Part shown: one piece after another, positions 45,330-58,768 of the stretch
Layout of the letters: the number at the start of each line of letters is the position of its first letter
How positions within the stretch are numbered: position 1 is the stretch's first letter
Source: Gossypium raimondii
Taxonomy: Eukaryota; Streptophyta; Magnoliopsida; Malvales; Malvaceae
DNA length: 64,000 nucleotides
Reading direction: 5' to 3'
Assembly (NCBI RefSeq): GCF_025698545.1
Contig: NC_068567.1
Span: 8,556,001 to 8,620,000 of the forward strand
Notes under the pieces: generated by a model
The model's input: only the letters and a program-made list of their open reading frames with translations
Told to the model about the DNA's origin: nothing
Databases searched by the model: none
Made by a program: the position numbers and the translations under genes

Positions 45330-46770
45330 TTAGGTTTTGTCATTCCTTTAGAGTTTGGCATTTTATAAGTTCTGAGGATTGCGAACGGTGGATGCTTTAA
45401 CCTTATGGTTGATTATTTTCGATAAAAGATTATCAAGAATTGACCCGTATAAACAACGAGATAATAAAAATAGAGAGTAACGAATACAAATATTTTACAT
45501 GAAAAACTCTCCAAGAGGAAAAAATCACGGGCAAAAGAGATATTGGCTCTTCACTAAATGAATAAACAAAGGATAGTACAATCTAGAGAAATCAAACCCC
45601 AAAAACAAAACCATAGCTCAAAACAAAATTCTCTCCATAATTATCACGAAAACTCTCACCAAACTCATACGTGACTACATCTTGTCCCTCACAAAGAAAT
45701 GTCTTTGCTGATTGGCATGTCAAAATAGGGATACAATGACCCCTTTAAATAGACTTAGATTGGAGTTTTAACAATACTAAAATATCCCTGAAATAATCAG
45801 AATCCAACTGAAAAAAGCAACCCTGCTTGAAGTCTAAAATGTGGCTGTCAAATAAGAGAACACGTTGTGATGTCGTGAGCTCTTCTTCAATTGTTCGTTA
45901 CTTGTTGTCTTAAGGACTTACAAACTTTTCGATAAATATGAAGCACATCCCACAAATATTAAATTTACATCCTTGACCAAGAAAAATTATCCTATATTTC
46001 AATTGTCATGTTAGTAATTAAACACATTCGGTTCACCCCAACTAACAGCTACATCACTAATTCTGTCAAAAAAAAAAAAAAGATCAATTCGATAAAAATT
46101 GGAACAATGAAGGGTGAAGTGCTTAAAAAAATAAGGGCCAAAATGAATAATCAGGTAAAATATTAGGGGCTATTTTCAGGATTATGGCTTTTGAAAATGA
46201 TATACAAAATAATCTAAATATTGGATTGGGCAATCTGGTTGGACATTGATATTGAATCAGTGAGTAATAAATGGAGGCTTTGCTAAAATTGAATTTTATT
46301 GGCACAGCAGAGCTGAAAAGACCTGACTATGTTGTTTGCATTCAACAGAGGCAGTGGACCTTTTTAATTTTTTTAATTTCATATTCTAGTCTTCTTATTA
46401 ATATTTATTTATACAAATATGCATATTTTTTATTTTATTTATACAAATATTAGGGATAATATATCTTAAATTTATTTGTTGTTAGTATCTTGTGCAGTGG
46501 ATGCTAAGAAGATAATGTAAGGTAAAAATTAAAGGGAAAAACAAAGAGGAGTGACTAGAAAAAAAAAAGCAGATAAAATTCATTGCTAAAACATTTTGAA
46601 ATTTCACATTCTACTAACTGAAAAAAAAAACACACACTAAAATCTAATACAAGTACCAAAAATGCAAATAAATTCTACTATTTACAAGCATTCTCATAAA
46701 CACTGATCTTTCAATCCAGTCTCCTCAATATTACTAACTAAATTGCAGGGATAAGAGGTGCAAATAAATA
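45330..46770. other. Intergenic DNA between DMP and EPF2 genes
   Basis: No gene is visible. It holds the DMP promoter at the left and the 3' UTR of the EPF2-type gene at the right. The central part is AT-rich, with some retroelement-like text around 45,480-45,760. Confidence 0.5.
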
Positions 46771-47278
46771 TCATTTGGAAGGAACATGGTAGTATTTTCC
46801 TTTACACATGCACTTATAAACAATGGGACAAGACTCAGCCATGGAGCACTTGAAGCTCACCATCACCCTCTTACAGGGAAAACATGTCCCACAGGCGTGT
46901 GTACAGTCAGGCAAGCTCGATCCTGTTGTGTACAACTCCATCCCTCTCCCTTCCTGCATGCATGCATGCATTAACAAATCAACTCATACCCAACCCACGA
47001 TTTAAATTACGAGTTAAACGAGAAACAAACCTCAGGGTTCACTTGTTGTAGCTTTAAATCTCCCAATGTTGTAGCTTTCCCATGGTTGTTTGCTGCACAC
47101 ATGCATGTAGAGAATATAAGCAATGCATGAAATGGCATGGATGATTAGATTTTTGGCACCGAAGATGATTACCATGGTGATGATGAAGGGGCACAAGGAG
47201 GGTTTCGGTGGATAAACAAAGCAGCACGAAAAAGGAAACTAGCAGTAAACCACCAACTCCAAAAGAGAAGTTCTTCAT
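46771..47278 (-). CDS. EPF2: EPF2-type stomatal patterning secreted peptide
   Basis: Three exons, 47,278-47,173, 47,092-47,031 and 46,953-46,771, give 116 residues. A hydrophobic signal peptide starts MKNFSFGVGGLLLVSFFVLL, then comes a His-rich propeptide and the mature Cys-rich end TTGSSLPDCTHACGTCFPCK ... SCPIVYKCMCKGKYYHVP. Eight Cys are present, as in the EPF1/EPF2/EPFL7 branch; the GSSLPDC and KYYHVPS-type ends are closest to EPF2 as I remember it. EPF2 acts outside the cell on ERECTA-family receptors and TMM to limit stomatal lineage entry. I chose the Met at 47,278. An in-frame Met at 47,329 lies almost at the predicted transcription start, given the TATA box at 47,354-47,360. Position beside the NAC and GT47 genes fits the Arabidopsis order and supports EPF2 over EPFL7. 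Confidence 0.85.
46955..46970. repeat. (TGCA)4 at EPF2 intron 2 acceptor
   Basis: TGCATGCATGCATGCA lies directly next to the AG of the intron 2 acceptor. It is self-complementary and contains overlapping CATGCA (RY-type) motifs in place of the usual pyrimidine tract. The intron is only 77 bp. Confidence 0.8.
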
Positions 47279-47353
47279 GTTTATTGCTCGTATGGGATAG
47301 ACATGCAGAAGATGAAAGGAAGATGCCAAGTTTGGTGATGGGGCGAGCAGTGT

Positions 47354-47360
47354 TTATATA
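47354..47360 (-). promoter_or_regulatory. TATA box of EPF2-type gene
   Basis: TATATAA on the minus strand (in CACTTATATAAACAC) lies 76 bp upstream of the chosen start codon. It predicts transcription starting near 47,325-47,330. Confidence 0.6.
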
Positions 47361-47379
47361 AGTGAGAAACAAGGAGGGA

Positions 47380-48995
47380 GGGAATGGTGGTTTTAAATGG
47401 TGAAGGGGGGGTACAGCAGATTCAGATTCACATGATGCACGACTATCTTTTCAAAGGCTTTCACATGATTCCCCAAGTTATATATACCCTCTGTACTACA
47501 AATCTTAAGGCACAGGGGGAACCCAGGAAATTTGTATTGGAGGGATCAAAATAAAAATAAAAAATTTTGGAGGACTAAAGCTAAATTATTTGTATTAAAA
47601 TGGTTTAAATTGAATTATTAATATCCAAAGTGACAGAAAAAATATAATTAAAAAGTTAAACAGGATTATACTGAATAATTAAATTTCAAAGAGACTAAAA
47701 AAGGAGATTATGCACTCTAACCCCTACCAAGGTAGACCTTTTGTGCAGGGCAGGGAACAAAAATTATACGATTTTGAAGGGGTTTAAGGTAACTTAATTT
47801 TAGAAGGGATTAAATTTCATTTATTCTATGTATTAAATTATTAATGAAAAATGGAATTTACCAGGTTAAGACATTTGTCAATCTCTGAATTGGTCCCTGT
47901 TTTAGAATACAAAAAAAAGGGGCTCCATTTTAGTTAGTGTGATAAATGAAAACAAATAAATTTTTTATTTTCAAGAATTGTCATTCAAAGAACATAGCTT
48001 TAATTTTATCATAGAAATTCAGTCTAAAAATTTTATTGAAACTAAGCGTGCAAATCCGTGATTTCTACAGAATTTGGTGACAGAAAATGCCATCAATCTT
48101 TAATATCAATTGAAGAATGCATTTATACAAAACCAACTTACACATTTTTAAAAAAATAAATTTGCAGATGTTTTTAACCATCCTAACAAAGAATAGAATG
48201 CTTTTTTTTTTTGTTCTTTTAGTAACCCTTTCTTTTATATACTTTTTACGTAAATTCTGAAGGAATTGAAGAATAAATTTTACATAAATCCTAGACTAGT
48301 CATAAATCTCTCAAAAATATTAAATTAAAATTAATACATAGAGGCATTCAAACACATGACCTTCAAATTGCAACAATGACAGTGAAGTAATTCTATTAGT
48401 GACAAAGATCACAAGAACTACCAGTCCAGTAAGACAGAAAGCAAAAAATATTACTCCCAGTGTGCAAAAACATTGAAATGGGGTAGTAGGACACATCAGA
48501 AATGAGCGAGTTCACGAGTGTATGTGTGTGTGCGTAGCCCTGCCATAACAGTGAAGTGCAGACCCTTGACTTAAATGAACTATTATTTCCTTCGCTTCTT
48601 CCCTCTACACACACCCACCCATGTTTCCCGTTGGCCCTACAACAAGGTTTCTTTCCTTATTCTTCCTATACATAATTTTCAAGCAAAACTTACATATTTT
48701 GATAAATATAGACAATGAATGAAGATACCATCCCCTTCCGTTCACATTATCAGCGTTGAAATACAGAGGCTTAGACTCGTAAAAATGGAACATTGGACAC
48801 ATAAACAGATTACATATTTAGTTAAGAAAAAGGATCTCTACAAAACGAATAGGGGTTCAACATTCATTGCCTTACTTCATCAGCTATCACTTTCTTCCTT
48901 TACATTCAAAATTAGTTAGATATTAAAACTATGCATATATGTTGTCCATGCAATAATTTCACTTCACTTCACTTCCAACTTATACATATATATAT
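47380..48995. other. Intergenic DNA between EPF2 and NAC genes
   Basis: The left part is the EPF2-type promoter region. 47,520-47,880 has TE-like 'ggagggatcaaaataaa' and 'gggattaaattt' text. 48,400-48,995 is less AT-rich and probably includes the NAC 3' UTR. No separate gene is supported. Confidence 0.5.
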
Positions 48996-51902
48996 TCAGG
49001 AGGAGATAGATCTCCCTAGGACCCTAACTGTTCCTATCAAGAACCATAAGACAGCACACAATGCACCTAAAATAGAAATGAAAAAGAATCCCCTATTCCT
49101 GCTTCTCCTCCTAGCACTAGCAGAACCATTCACTGCAGTATTCATTGCATGTATTCTCAATTTACTAAAGCTAGACATACGCTCCAATGCCCGATTTACC
49201 AATGGACTCTCAGCTGCAGAAGCAGGAGCCGTAGGTATTGAATCCACAAACGACCACAAAGAAGATGAAAACCAGCTTCCACCACCACTGCCATCATTTT
49301 TGTTACCTTGGTCTTGCTTAGGGCCATTGTTTACAAAACCTAAACACGATAAAACAAAAATAACCATGTATAAGCAAAAGTTTACAGTTTAGCAGTATTT
49401 CAGAGTAGTTTTTCCCATGAAAAAAATACAAGTTGAATATTTGCATTCTAATCACTTATAGTGATTATAAATGAAATACTTGTATCACAAGAGCTCTTGA
49501 AGCAGGGTCAAATTCCCTTTTTTTACAGAGACTTTTTGCCATGTCGACTTTGGCATGTCTACCCAACCATCAGTCTCATCAAGAGCTCTGCCAGGATGGG
49601 CTAAGACAGCTTGTGCAAAACAAAAGCATGGCTCAGTGGATAGTAAGATAATAAGTTCGCAAATAAATCCATATTGGTTTCCACACTTGTTCTACCTGAA
49701 GTTGGAGAAGCATTCCCAAGATTTGATCCTGATGGAATGAAAACATCACCATTTTGATCATGTGTCCAAAGTGCACCATTAATCTGATCCATTTGCAGCT
49801 GTTGATTCTGCCCATGGTAATCCACCTGGTCCACACTTGAATGAAGCACCAATTGCTGATCCATTGAGTTTATATTTGGACCAGATTGATAAACCATCTG
49901 GTTCAACATATTACCCCCTGACGCATTCAGTTGAGGCTGCAAATGTTGTTCCATCATATTTGCATTTGCTTGGTTTTGCCACTGCTTATCAATCAGGTTT
50001 AGATTAGAATGGGGCAGATACTGCTGATTCATCAGGCTTATATTAGATTGGGGTTCCAACTGGTAACTTACCTGATTTATCATATTATCATACAAGAATG
50101 GAACTGTTCCTTGATCAATAGACCCCATGTCCTGTAGAAACATGGCTGCATCATGGTACAGGTCAAATTCACTCAGCCCATCCAACTCATTGAACTGCTT
50201 GTTCTCCACAGGTTTCTCGATATTGGAGATCAAAGGTTCAGGACCAAGGAGATCATCAATCTCCAAGAAATCCTCCTCACATAATTGAGGTACCTGATCA
50301 AGGTGGTCGGTGACAGGTGTGACCTCAGGTGCCTCCTGCAACAGCAATTGAGAAATAGGCGACTCTGGAAATTCAAAGCTTGCTTGACCATGGAGAACTG
50401 TAAGTTGCTCAGGAAAGAGGACACCCCTTGGAGAAGGATCCAGCAAAGTACTTTGTGTGTCTTCTGCACTGACAACCTGAGGCAATACATGGCTATGATA
50501 AGCTTGCGGCTGTGGAAGTGCAGGCTCATCAGCAAACTGTCTCATAAACTCCTCAATATCACTCAATGGAGACTCAGATTGAACATTAGCTTTTACATTA
50601 TCATCAGGAATGACCTCATTAGGTGGCTTCACAGGAGTGATTGTATCTAAAGGGATACTAGAATATTCCTCATCATCCCACGCTTCTTCTTTAAATGGAG
50701 CTCCATACTGCTCACCATTTTTAGGGCCAGGTCCACTTTTTTTATACAACTTATAGAGAGCATAATAATCCTGAAATACAAAAGAGAAACACTGAATTAA
50801 TAAACAGCTCATATACAAAATGAAAACAAGAAGCTCGTTAACAAAATTAACTCACTTACATACCTTTACGTTCTGGCACCTCTTTAGTTCCTCTTCATCA
50901 AGGGTGTATTCATGCATCACCCAGTCAGTTCGCTCGCCATTAGGTGCTCGCCCTCTGTAGAAAACTAAAGTTTTCTTGATTCCAACAACTCGAGAATTGC
51001 AAGTAATAGAACGATCCTTTCCCGTTGCCTTCCAATACCCATGTATGGTAGCCCTGTTTGACCTTGCTCCATTAGGGTATTTCCTGTCTCTTGGACAGAA
51101 AAAGAACCACTGTCGATCCCCATTCTTCAGTACCGATTGCCCTGAATAACATTTGTTTAGTTTATTAGAAGACCGATAATACGAACAAACAAAGCGAAAC
51201 CTAAATCTCCTAACCAGCAAACATTATCTACTGATTAACTTTTTTTCAGACAACCAATCCATCAATTAAACAAACAGCATCAAATAGGAGCAAAAACAAA
51301 CCATATCGAAAACTTCATTACCATTGCACAATTATAGTCATCTAATCAATTACTAGCCAAAAAAACTATAACCAAAGGAACAGTCAAATTAATGTGCAAC
51401 CAAAGTCAACGGAACCCAAATATGTCTTAGAATGAATGGATGAAAACTAACAATTAGTATATGAAAGAATCAATAGCCACATATTACTCAAAAAAAAAAA
51501 AGATTGCATAAAGAAAACACAAATCAAATAAGAGATCAAATCAATACGATTCCCTTAAAAGGTAATTTAATCAAAACTTACATGAAGTCAAAGCACCAAA
51601 ACAAACCCTCATATACCCTAAAATAAACTCGTATCAAGAATCAGATAATCAACCATCCCCCCTGGAAAAAAATTCAGGGTTTAAAAGGAAAAAGAAAAAT
51701 TACCAGGTAATTCCTCAGGATCCCTCTTGTAAACATCAGTTTCCCTAATGATATCAAGCTTAAGCCTTTTTTTACAGATCTTCCTCTTTAGATAATAAAG
51801 AACCAGCTCTTCATCAGTTGGGTGAAACCGAAACCCCGGTGGCCACACTTGGTCGTCCCCAAAACCGGAATCAACCGTCACAGCCGTCGCAGTCACCTTC
51901 AT
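48996..51902 (-). CDS. Membrane-tethered NAC transcription factor (ANAC016/017 type)
   Basis: Four exons, 51,902-51,704, 51,141-50,864, 50,770-49,696 and 49,339-48,996, join in frame to 631 residues. The NAC DNA-binding domain spans about 20-185, with [71 protein letters not shown] and [21 protein letters not shown] long acidic, Gln/Asn-rich activation region follows. The C-terminus has a basic stretch ARRRSRNR (about 593-600) then one membrane helix [20 protein letters not shown] (about 601-622). This is the NTL architecture. In Arabidopsis, ANAC017 sits in the ER and is cut free to drive mitochondrial retrograde (AOX) responses. The [13 protein letters not shown] segment also resembles ANAC017. 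It is somewhat longer than the ~560 residues of those proteins. I used the Met before the NAC domain; an upstream in-frame Met at 51,977 would add a hydrophobic leader not expected in the family. Confidence 0.93.
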
Positions 51903-51979
51903 CTCTCTTGATAGTAAAAAAAAGAGACTTTTTTTGGTTTTTTTTTCTACACAAAGAAAAAACAGAAAACTACCCAATC

Positions 51980-54900
51980 AAGAGAGCTAAAAACTGATCA
52001 AAACCCAAACTTCAAAACAAGAAATTTAATCTCACATTATACGAAAAGTTTTTTTTTTTTTTTTAGGAATAGAAGAGAAAAAATCGCAGTCAAAGAAAAA
52101 AAAATTGGTGGAAAAGTAAAGCGGAAGTGAGTGGGTGGATTAGGGAGTTTTATAATAGATTTATTTTAAAAACCGAACCGGTTTGGACCGGTTTTTTCTC
52201 TCTTTCTTTGGTAATAAAATATTTTAAAATCTTAAATTGTTTTGCCTGGAAATTTCCTTCCTTCCTTTTGAAAAATAAGTGTGACCTGCCTCAGTCAAAT
52301 GAATCTAAATATTCAATATTATCATTTCTTAACGTTTCTAAAACAATACATTTATTTTTAAAACAAAATTATAAATTTATTTTAGGAAAAAATTATATTA
52401 TAGATTGGGATTTGAACCAATAGATAAATAAGTCCAAAAGGGAAAATTTGCGGATTAGTCCTTCAAGTCATGTTTGTGGTTGTTTTGGTTAGGTAAGTTC
52501 ATATGAGACTTATTTTATTAATTCATAATATGTTTGTATTATATTGTTTTACTTATAGTTTGAATTGTTATGTAATTATTGTCATTTGGCATTAAATTGA
52601 CTGAATCGTAAAATATAAATTAAATGGCATATATGAATAAATACATGATATCGAATGGATGTGACATTGTTATATAATTGGATAGTATGTTTATGATGAC
52701 GTTACAAGGTTAAAATTGTAAGTGGATTGCTATTTGAAAAGTGAAAACTGTGTATATGGTTGTTGGGATTGTAACGAACTGTATATGTTAAAAATGTCTG
52801 AGTGAATGTATTAAAGAATAGGATACAATTGACATGCCAATAAGGTTATTTGCACGTTGTACGGGATGTATGTGTTGGTACGAAGATATTATTGATTATA
52901 ACAGAATCCAACATTTGTTGCGTATTACCGAATTATACTGGTGCGGTGGAGGGATGTATTGATACTGATTATGTGATGCCTACGGGCTTTTTTCGGTAGA
53001 AAAAGACATCGTTAAGCGATTATATTAAAAAGCACATAATTAACTCATGTAAGATTAATTCTATCCACCAACAATAAATTACACACGGACCGAAATCGGT
53101 GGTTCTTCAAAGGAAGTCAACCTTACGCCACCATTAAACGCACATTTTATTATTTGATCTGCAACTTCGAGAAAAAAATGACTAAAGTATATAGAAATAG
53201 TAACATAGAATTTGACAAATAATTATATTAGATTAAATTAATGAATATTATTTATTAAATTCAATGGATTCACAAATGGTATAAATAAAAAAAATTAAAA
53301 TAAAGTATTTGACAAATAATCATTCAATTTATGATATTAAAATAAATTTTAAACCGTATCAAAATAATTTTAAATATTTTTTGTATTTAATCTTATTTTT
53401 AATTTTAGTAGAATTTTAAAAATAATATTACCTAAAATTATCATAATATTTATTTAATTACACATTAATATCATATTTGTTTTTATATTGTTCATATTTC
53501 ATTTTTAAAGTTATTCATCAGTATAGGTTTTTTCTTTATGTTTTAAACAAAAATAAAGCTTTAAATAAATATTATTTAAAAACAATAACTTGATTAAATT
53601 TATATATAAAACGAATTTAATATAATAACAAAAATAAAAACGGTTTCTTTAAATGTCGTAAATTTTATAGGTGATTTATTATTTTTAACACTTTATTTTT
53701 ATTAACTGAGATAGAGAAATTTTATTAGTATTCAAAATATTTATTGAAACAAAATTTTTTTATTGTTATTGAAAAAATTATTAGTATTTTTTAAGTAGTT
53801 TTAATGTTATTTAATTATTTTTAAATTCTATTAACTATGTTTTTAAACATCTTTAATTATTTTTAAAAATTAATAATTTGTTGGTAGTAAATTGTATATG
53901 GAAAAAATTGTTTAAAAACAATTTTGCTTAAAATTTTAATATTTATAAAATGATTTTACAAATGTTTTTAAAAATTGTTTAAAAATATGTATGGACTAAT
54001 TTTTTAAAAATAATTTAATTATGACTTAAAATTATTAAAATTTTAAATAGTTTTTAAATTTTATTTTATTTGTTAAAATATATTTTTAAAAGAAATTGAT
54101 ATTTTATTTTTAAACAGATTTTTAAATATTTTAAGTAAATTATTTTTTAATAAGTGGATCCACATCTTTTATTAATAATAAAATTATGATGTGTGAATCA
54201 GATAAGACAATAAGATATTTCTTAGTATTGTTAGTGTAGCTTACTTTATATAATATATATTATATTACAAGGTTATAGTTAAATAAGGAAATAAATATCA
54301 TGTATATTAGGAATTAGATTGTATTTTGTTCTTTTTATTTAAAAATTGAGAAAATTAGTCCATGCATGTTAAGTCAAAGAGGAAACTGATCCTTTCTATT
54401 AAAACTTTCATCCAATTCTACTATTAAAAACTAGTATGGCTGACGGAATAACCGAACAATAATACATGTAGTGCCACATGTACCTCTTACTGATGTATAG
54501 GGATCAATTTTTAACAGTAAAAATGGTTGAAATTTTTAACAAAATGATCAATTTGCTCTTTGATCTAACGTAGAATGACTAATTTACCCATTTTTTGAGT
54601 AGAGGAAGTAAAAGGCAATCCAACTCGCAATACAAGGGCCTCCATGATATTTTTAACAGCACATAGACTATAAATTCACATTGACTTGAGAACACTCTCA
54701 TAACTTACACTTACACTTACACTATAAACAAAGTGTCAATTTCTTGGTTGTTAAGTTATTTGGAGTTTCTTTGTTTGAAGCAATTACCGAGAGATGACTT
54801 ATAATTTAAAGTTATTTATATATAATATAAATATATTATATGTTTTATATTACAATGTTTTGGCTAAATAGGAAAATAAAAATTATGTTGACATTATAAT

Positions 54901-56012
54901 TTTCTGACACATGTTAGTCTCCATTTCAAGCCCTTGTACTATTCTTTTCACATTGGCTAGACAACAATATCATATCTCACACTTTTCATTTATATATATA
55001 TTTTATTATATGGTTCCGACTAAATAAAGAAATAAATTTTATGTTCACATTGCAAGTTTTTGACATATGTCCGTCTCCATTCAAGCATTTATACTATAAA
55101 TCTTACATTGACTAGAGAATGTTCATATAACTCATACTTACACTATAAATAAATAAATGTCAATTTCTTCATTATTCACGTAAACTCTTTAGAGTGTATT
55201 CATTTGAATAAATTCATGAGACAAACCTTATAGTTTAAAGTTATGTATACTAATTTGCACTATTATTAATTAAAAGCACATGAATTATTAATTAAAAATT
55301 CAATGTAATCGAGTAGAGCTCTAACAGCTTGAGTTCAAGTTAGACTCGGAATTTGGAGCCCAATATGCAATTCAAGCTTGATGAACGATTTATTTTTAAG
55401 TTGGAGCTCGACTTGATATATAATAGAGTTACTTGAGCTCAAGCTCAATTAACACGTTTACCAATTTTTGTACTTAAGCTTGAACTTGAGCTCAAATTCG
55501 GCTCTAGAATTAAGTTTAGGGTTAATAATATATGTTACGGGTAATATAATAATTTAATAATATAAAAATATAAAAAAAAAAAAAACTAGATAAGACTCAT
55601 GAACCGTTTAAGTCAAGTATTATTAAACTTGAATTCGACTTGTCTGATAGCTCGAGCTGCTCAAGTTCGATCTCAACTTGATAATTACTGAATCTAGTTC
55701 GAATCAAACAACTTACCAGCAACAATGGGGCAATGTCTCACTTACATCCTAGTGTTTCCTACACCTTTCAACTTTTTACGGAAAAAAAAAAAAGGAGAAG
55801 AGGGAAAATGCCATTGGAAAGAAATTTGAACAAAAATCAAAGAATTTGATAAAAACAAAGAAAACGCTTGCAATGGAGCAAAAGGCTTTTGTAACTAAGC
55901 TCAAGAACCCCCAATGACATGATCAACACCATCGTATTTAACTCCTTCCTAAGAGTGACAATTTGAAAGATAATGTAAATTTGGAGGCATGGCAAAGATA
56001 AATTCATATAAA
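51980..56012. other. Intergenic DNA upstream of NAC gene, TE remnants
   Basis: The first ~200 bases are the NAC promoter/5' UTR with TTCTCTTTTC-type tracts. 52,440-53,150 resembles gypsy LTR text (GTTAGGTAAGTTCATATGA, ACATTTGTTGCGTATTACC) like that at 8330 and 8650. 54,700-55,200 has two or three diverged repeats with TTACACTATAAA(T/C)AAA...TGTCAATTTCTT. 55,310-55,720 is rich in CTCGAGCT/TTGAGCTCAAG motifs. No gene is supported. Confidence 0.5.
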
Positions 56013-56020
56013 TTAGTTTT

Positions 56021-57223
56021 GGGTAAACTACTAGTTCGTCACTCAACTTTTAGGATGTTTTTATTTTAGTCTCTCAAGTGTTGAATCTCTAATGGTGATT
56101 AATTGTACATATTATGTTTACGCTTTCGTTGCGATCACCTAATTTCTAGGCCGCTTTTATTTTGACCACTCAATATATATATTATTGATAAGGGTAAAAA
56201 AACATTAAGGGTTAAAGTAACTAAAACAATATATTTAAAAATTGTCAAATTGTACTTAGTTATCTCATTGTCAAAATTCTAAATTTATTTTTCTTTCAAT
56301 ATTGAAATTTTAAATTTCAAACCATCAAAATCAATTAAATAAATTGTTAACTTTTATCACTCAATAACATCAATTGATTTGTTACTATAATATTAAAATT
56401 AATTCAGTTAATTAATTTAATCCCTTTCTAAATTTTAAAATTTTATTTTATTTTTCCAAATTTTCCTTAACTAAATCAGCTTAAATAACTCATATTTAAT
56501 AATTGTCTATGAAACTTAAACTCTTTTGATTATATAGTCTCGAATTTAACATGCTAAACTAAAACAAAGAAAAAATCCTTGAAATTAATTAAATTAATTG
56601 TTTATTCAATGATTGGGTAAAAAGTGATGAAAATATTTTGGATTTTGTTTGACATGAAAGATATAATTAATTAATTTAATTAATTGTAAAGATTCCTCTT
56701 TGCTTTTAGCTTAGGTATAATCTAAAAAATTTGAGTTTCAGAGATAATTATTAAAGATAAGTTGATTTTAACTTGAAAACATAAAATAAAATTTTATAAT
56801 ATCAATATTATAATAACAAATCAACTGACATTATTAAGGGATAATTTTTTGAATATTTTATTTAATTGATTTTTATGTTTTGAAATTTAAAATTTCAATA
56901 TTGAAAAAATAAAACTTTCTGTAGGGGTAAACAATCACAATTTGACAAATTTTTAATGCATTATTTCAGTTACTACTACCTTTTACTTTAATCCTTAATC
57001 TTTAATTTTTTTACCTCAATCAATACTTAAAAATATTTTTTGAGCAACCAAAATGAAAGCAACCTAGAAGTTAGGTGCAAGCATAATGTAACGTGTATAA
57101 TCAACCGAAATTAGAGATTTAGTGCTTGAATGATTAAAATGACTTGTATAATCAACTTAACGTTTGTATAACTAAAATAAAAACATCTTAAAATTTAAGT
57201 GACAAAATTGCAATGACTTACAG
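56021..57223. mobile_element. 1.2-kb near-perfectly folded inverted-repeat element
   Basis: TTAGTTTT flanks both ends (56,013-56,020 and 57,224-57,231), a likely 8-9 bp target duplication. The left half and reversed right half match along almost their whole length, for example TGTTTTTATTTTAGT near the ends, AAAATTGTCAAATTG, TCAATATTGAAATTTTAAAT, ATCAATTAAATAAA and AATTAATTAAATTAATT next to the centre. The non-paired loop is only about 60 bp (56,605-56,665). There is no coding sequence. The termini (GGGTAAACTA.. / TGTAAGTCATT..) and duplication length suggest a Mutator-like fold-back element. Confidence 0.8.
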
Positions 57224-57231
57224 TTAGTTTT

Positions 57232-58768
57232 CAAGGATCTCGGAAGCATTCATATTTATTTAAGTTCAGTTTCCATAGTTTTGTAATCAAACCAGGTTTC
57301 TAGTTCTCAGTTCAATCTTCAATTTAGTTTCAATCAAATAAATATTGAAAATTCATAAAAAAAATATTTATGAAAATTGATTCAACCTTCAAGCCAAGTA
57401 ACTTTTTTTATTGCGATTTAATGAGTTCAAAGTGATTCACTCATAAATCAAATTAACTCTTTTATTCAAATCAATATATTAATTAATTTTTTCTTTAATC
57501 TGTTCAACCCAGTTCCAACAACTCTCTTTTTTTAGTACATGCATTATAAGATTGCGTGTTGCATTTGTGGTTGCTATATATCCAATTTGACGCATGTCCA
57601 AAAGTCAGTGTCCTTCTTGATGTTGACATCATTTATATGTATTCTTTTTATCAATAGTCAAATGTTAAAAATATTAATTAGCAAAAGACCTTATAAATAA
57701 TGGCATTGTTGGAATGTATGCTTTAAAATTAAAAAAAATGTTGGGTTAAAATAATAATTTTAACATCATTTATTGTTGAATAAAATGTTAAGTTATATTA
57801 TATAAAATATCCACACATTCAAGTTATATAAAGTAGACTGAGGGAATGAGTTTTACGTTTATAAACAATTATTTGATACATTAAAGGTAGAAAATTTTAA
57901 TTCCACAAGGTATTTTTAAGTTATATTTAAAAATTAAATATATATATGAATAAGATATGTGACAAAATCTCAATTCGTTTGCTTGTGGAATAGAAAAACT
58001 TCCCACGTGTACCAAATAATTAGCTTATTTCATGTGAATATCATTGAAATTGATTACATGATAAACATCAACATTTTCCCCATCAATAGCATGCATGACC
58101 ATTAGGACTTTGACTTTTGAGCCTGAATGTAACGTATTGTTATTCGTGGAAGGGATAAGCTGAAGCTATACTAATGTATGCTCAGTAAAGGCACATGATG
58201 TTGAGATAGACAATCTCGGTGAGCATGCACGTACCACATGTATGCATGCACAGGCGTGTGGGTGTGAGAGGCAAAATACCTGTTGGGGTGGCTTATAATT
58301 TGCACAAAAAACGGTCAAGAAGAAACATTCTTAGATTTGAAATGCTGCAGAAAATTAGAATTTCTGAATATTTCTTTGGACTATTAAATATTTTAACTTA
58401 AAAGGAACAGACCAAAGGATAACCTGACCCTGTTGACTATTTCAATGGTTATGGAGCCAAGGTAAATCTATTAAGATAATGATCAATTGAAGACGTTGAG
58501 TACACATGCATCTAAACACGAGCGTGTATATGCATACATGCACGCTTATTCGATAAAATAACTCAATAGGAAAAGCTATATAACGACCAAAATTCACTCA
58601 TCTGTAAAATAAGATATTCCCTGACACAAGTACAGACAACTAAAACTATAAAGTCTCCACTCATTTCATTAATACACGTACAAAACTTCCATGTGAACTG
58701 GGAAGGGTACCTGAGTTGACAATGCAGGGCTTCAACTCCACATGATTAGCCAAAATGCTTTTCCATTT
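57232..58768. other. Intergenic DNA downstream of pseudouridine synthase
   Basis: No gene is supported. 58,200-58,560 contains several TGCATGCA/ACATGCA-type strings. The right-hand part should contain the 3' UTR of the synthase gene on the minus strand. Confidence 0.5.

Noticed and set aside
47279-47329. Upstream in-frame Met for the EPF2-type peptide
   Set aside because: It falls at the transcription start predicted from the TATA box and would bury the signal peptide behind 17 extra residues.
48396-48802. Small minus-strand frames between EPF2 and NAC
   Set aside because: No conserved domain or plausible gene structure. Likely NAC 3' flank.
50285-50650. 121-codon plus-strand frame over the NAC gene
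   Set aside because: Antisense to NAC exon 3, with no domain.
51902-51977. Upstream in-frame Met for the NAC protein
   Set aside because: It would add a hydrophobic 25-residue leader not found in NAC proteins. The Met at 51,902 directly precedes the NAC domain.
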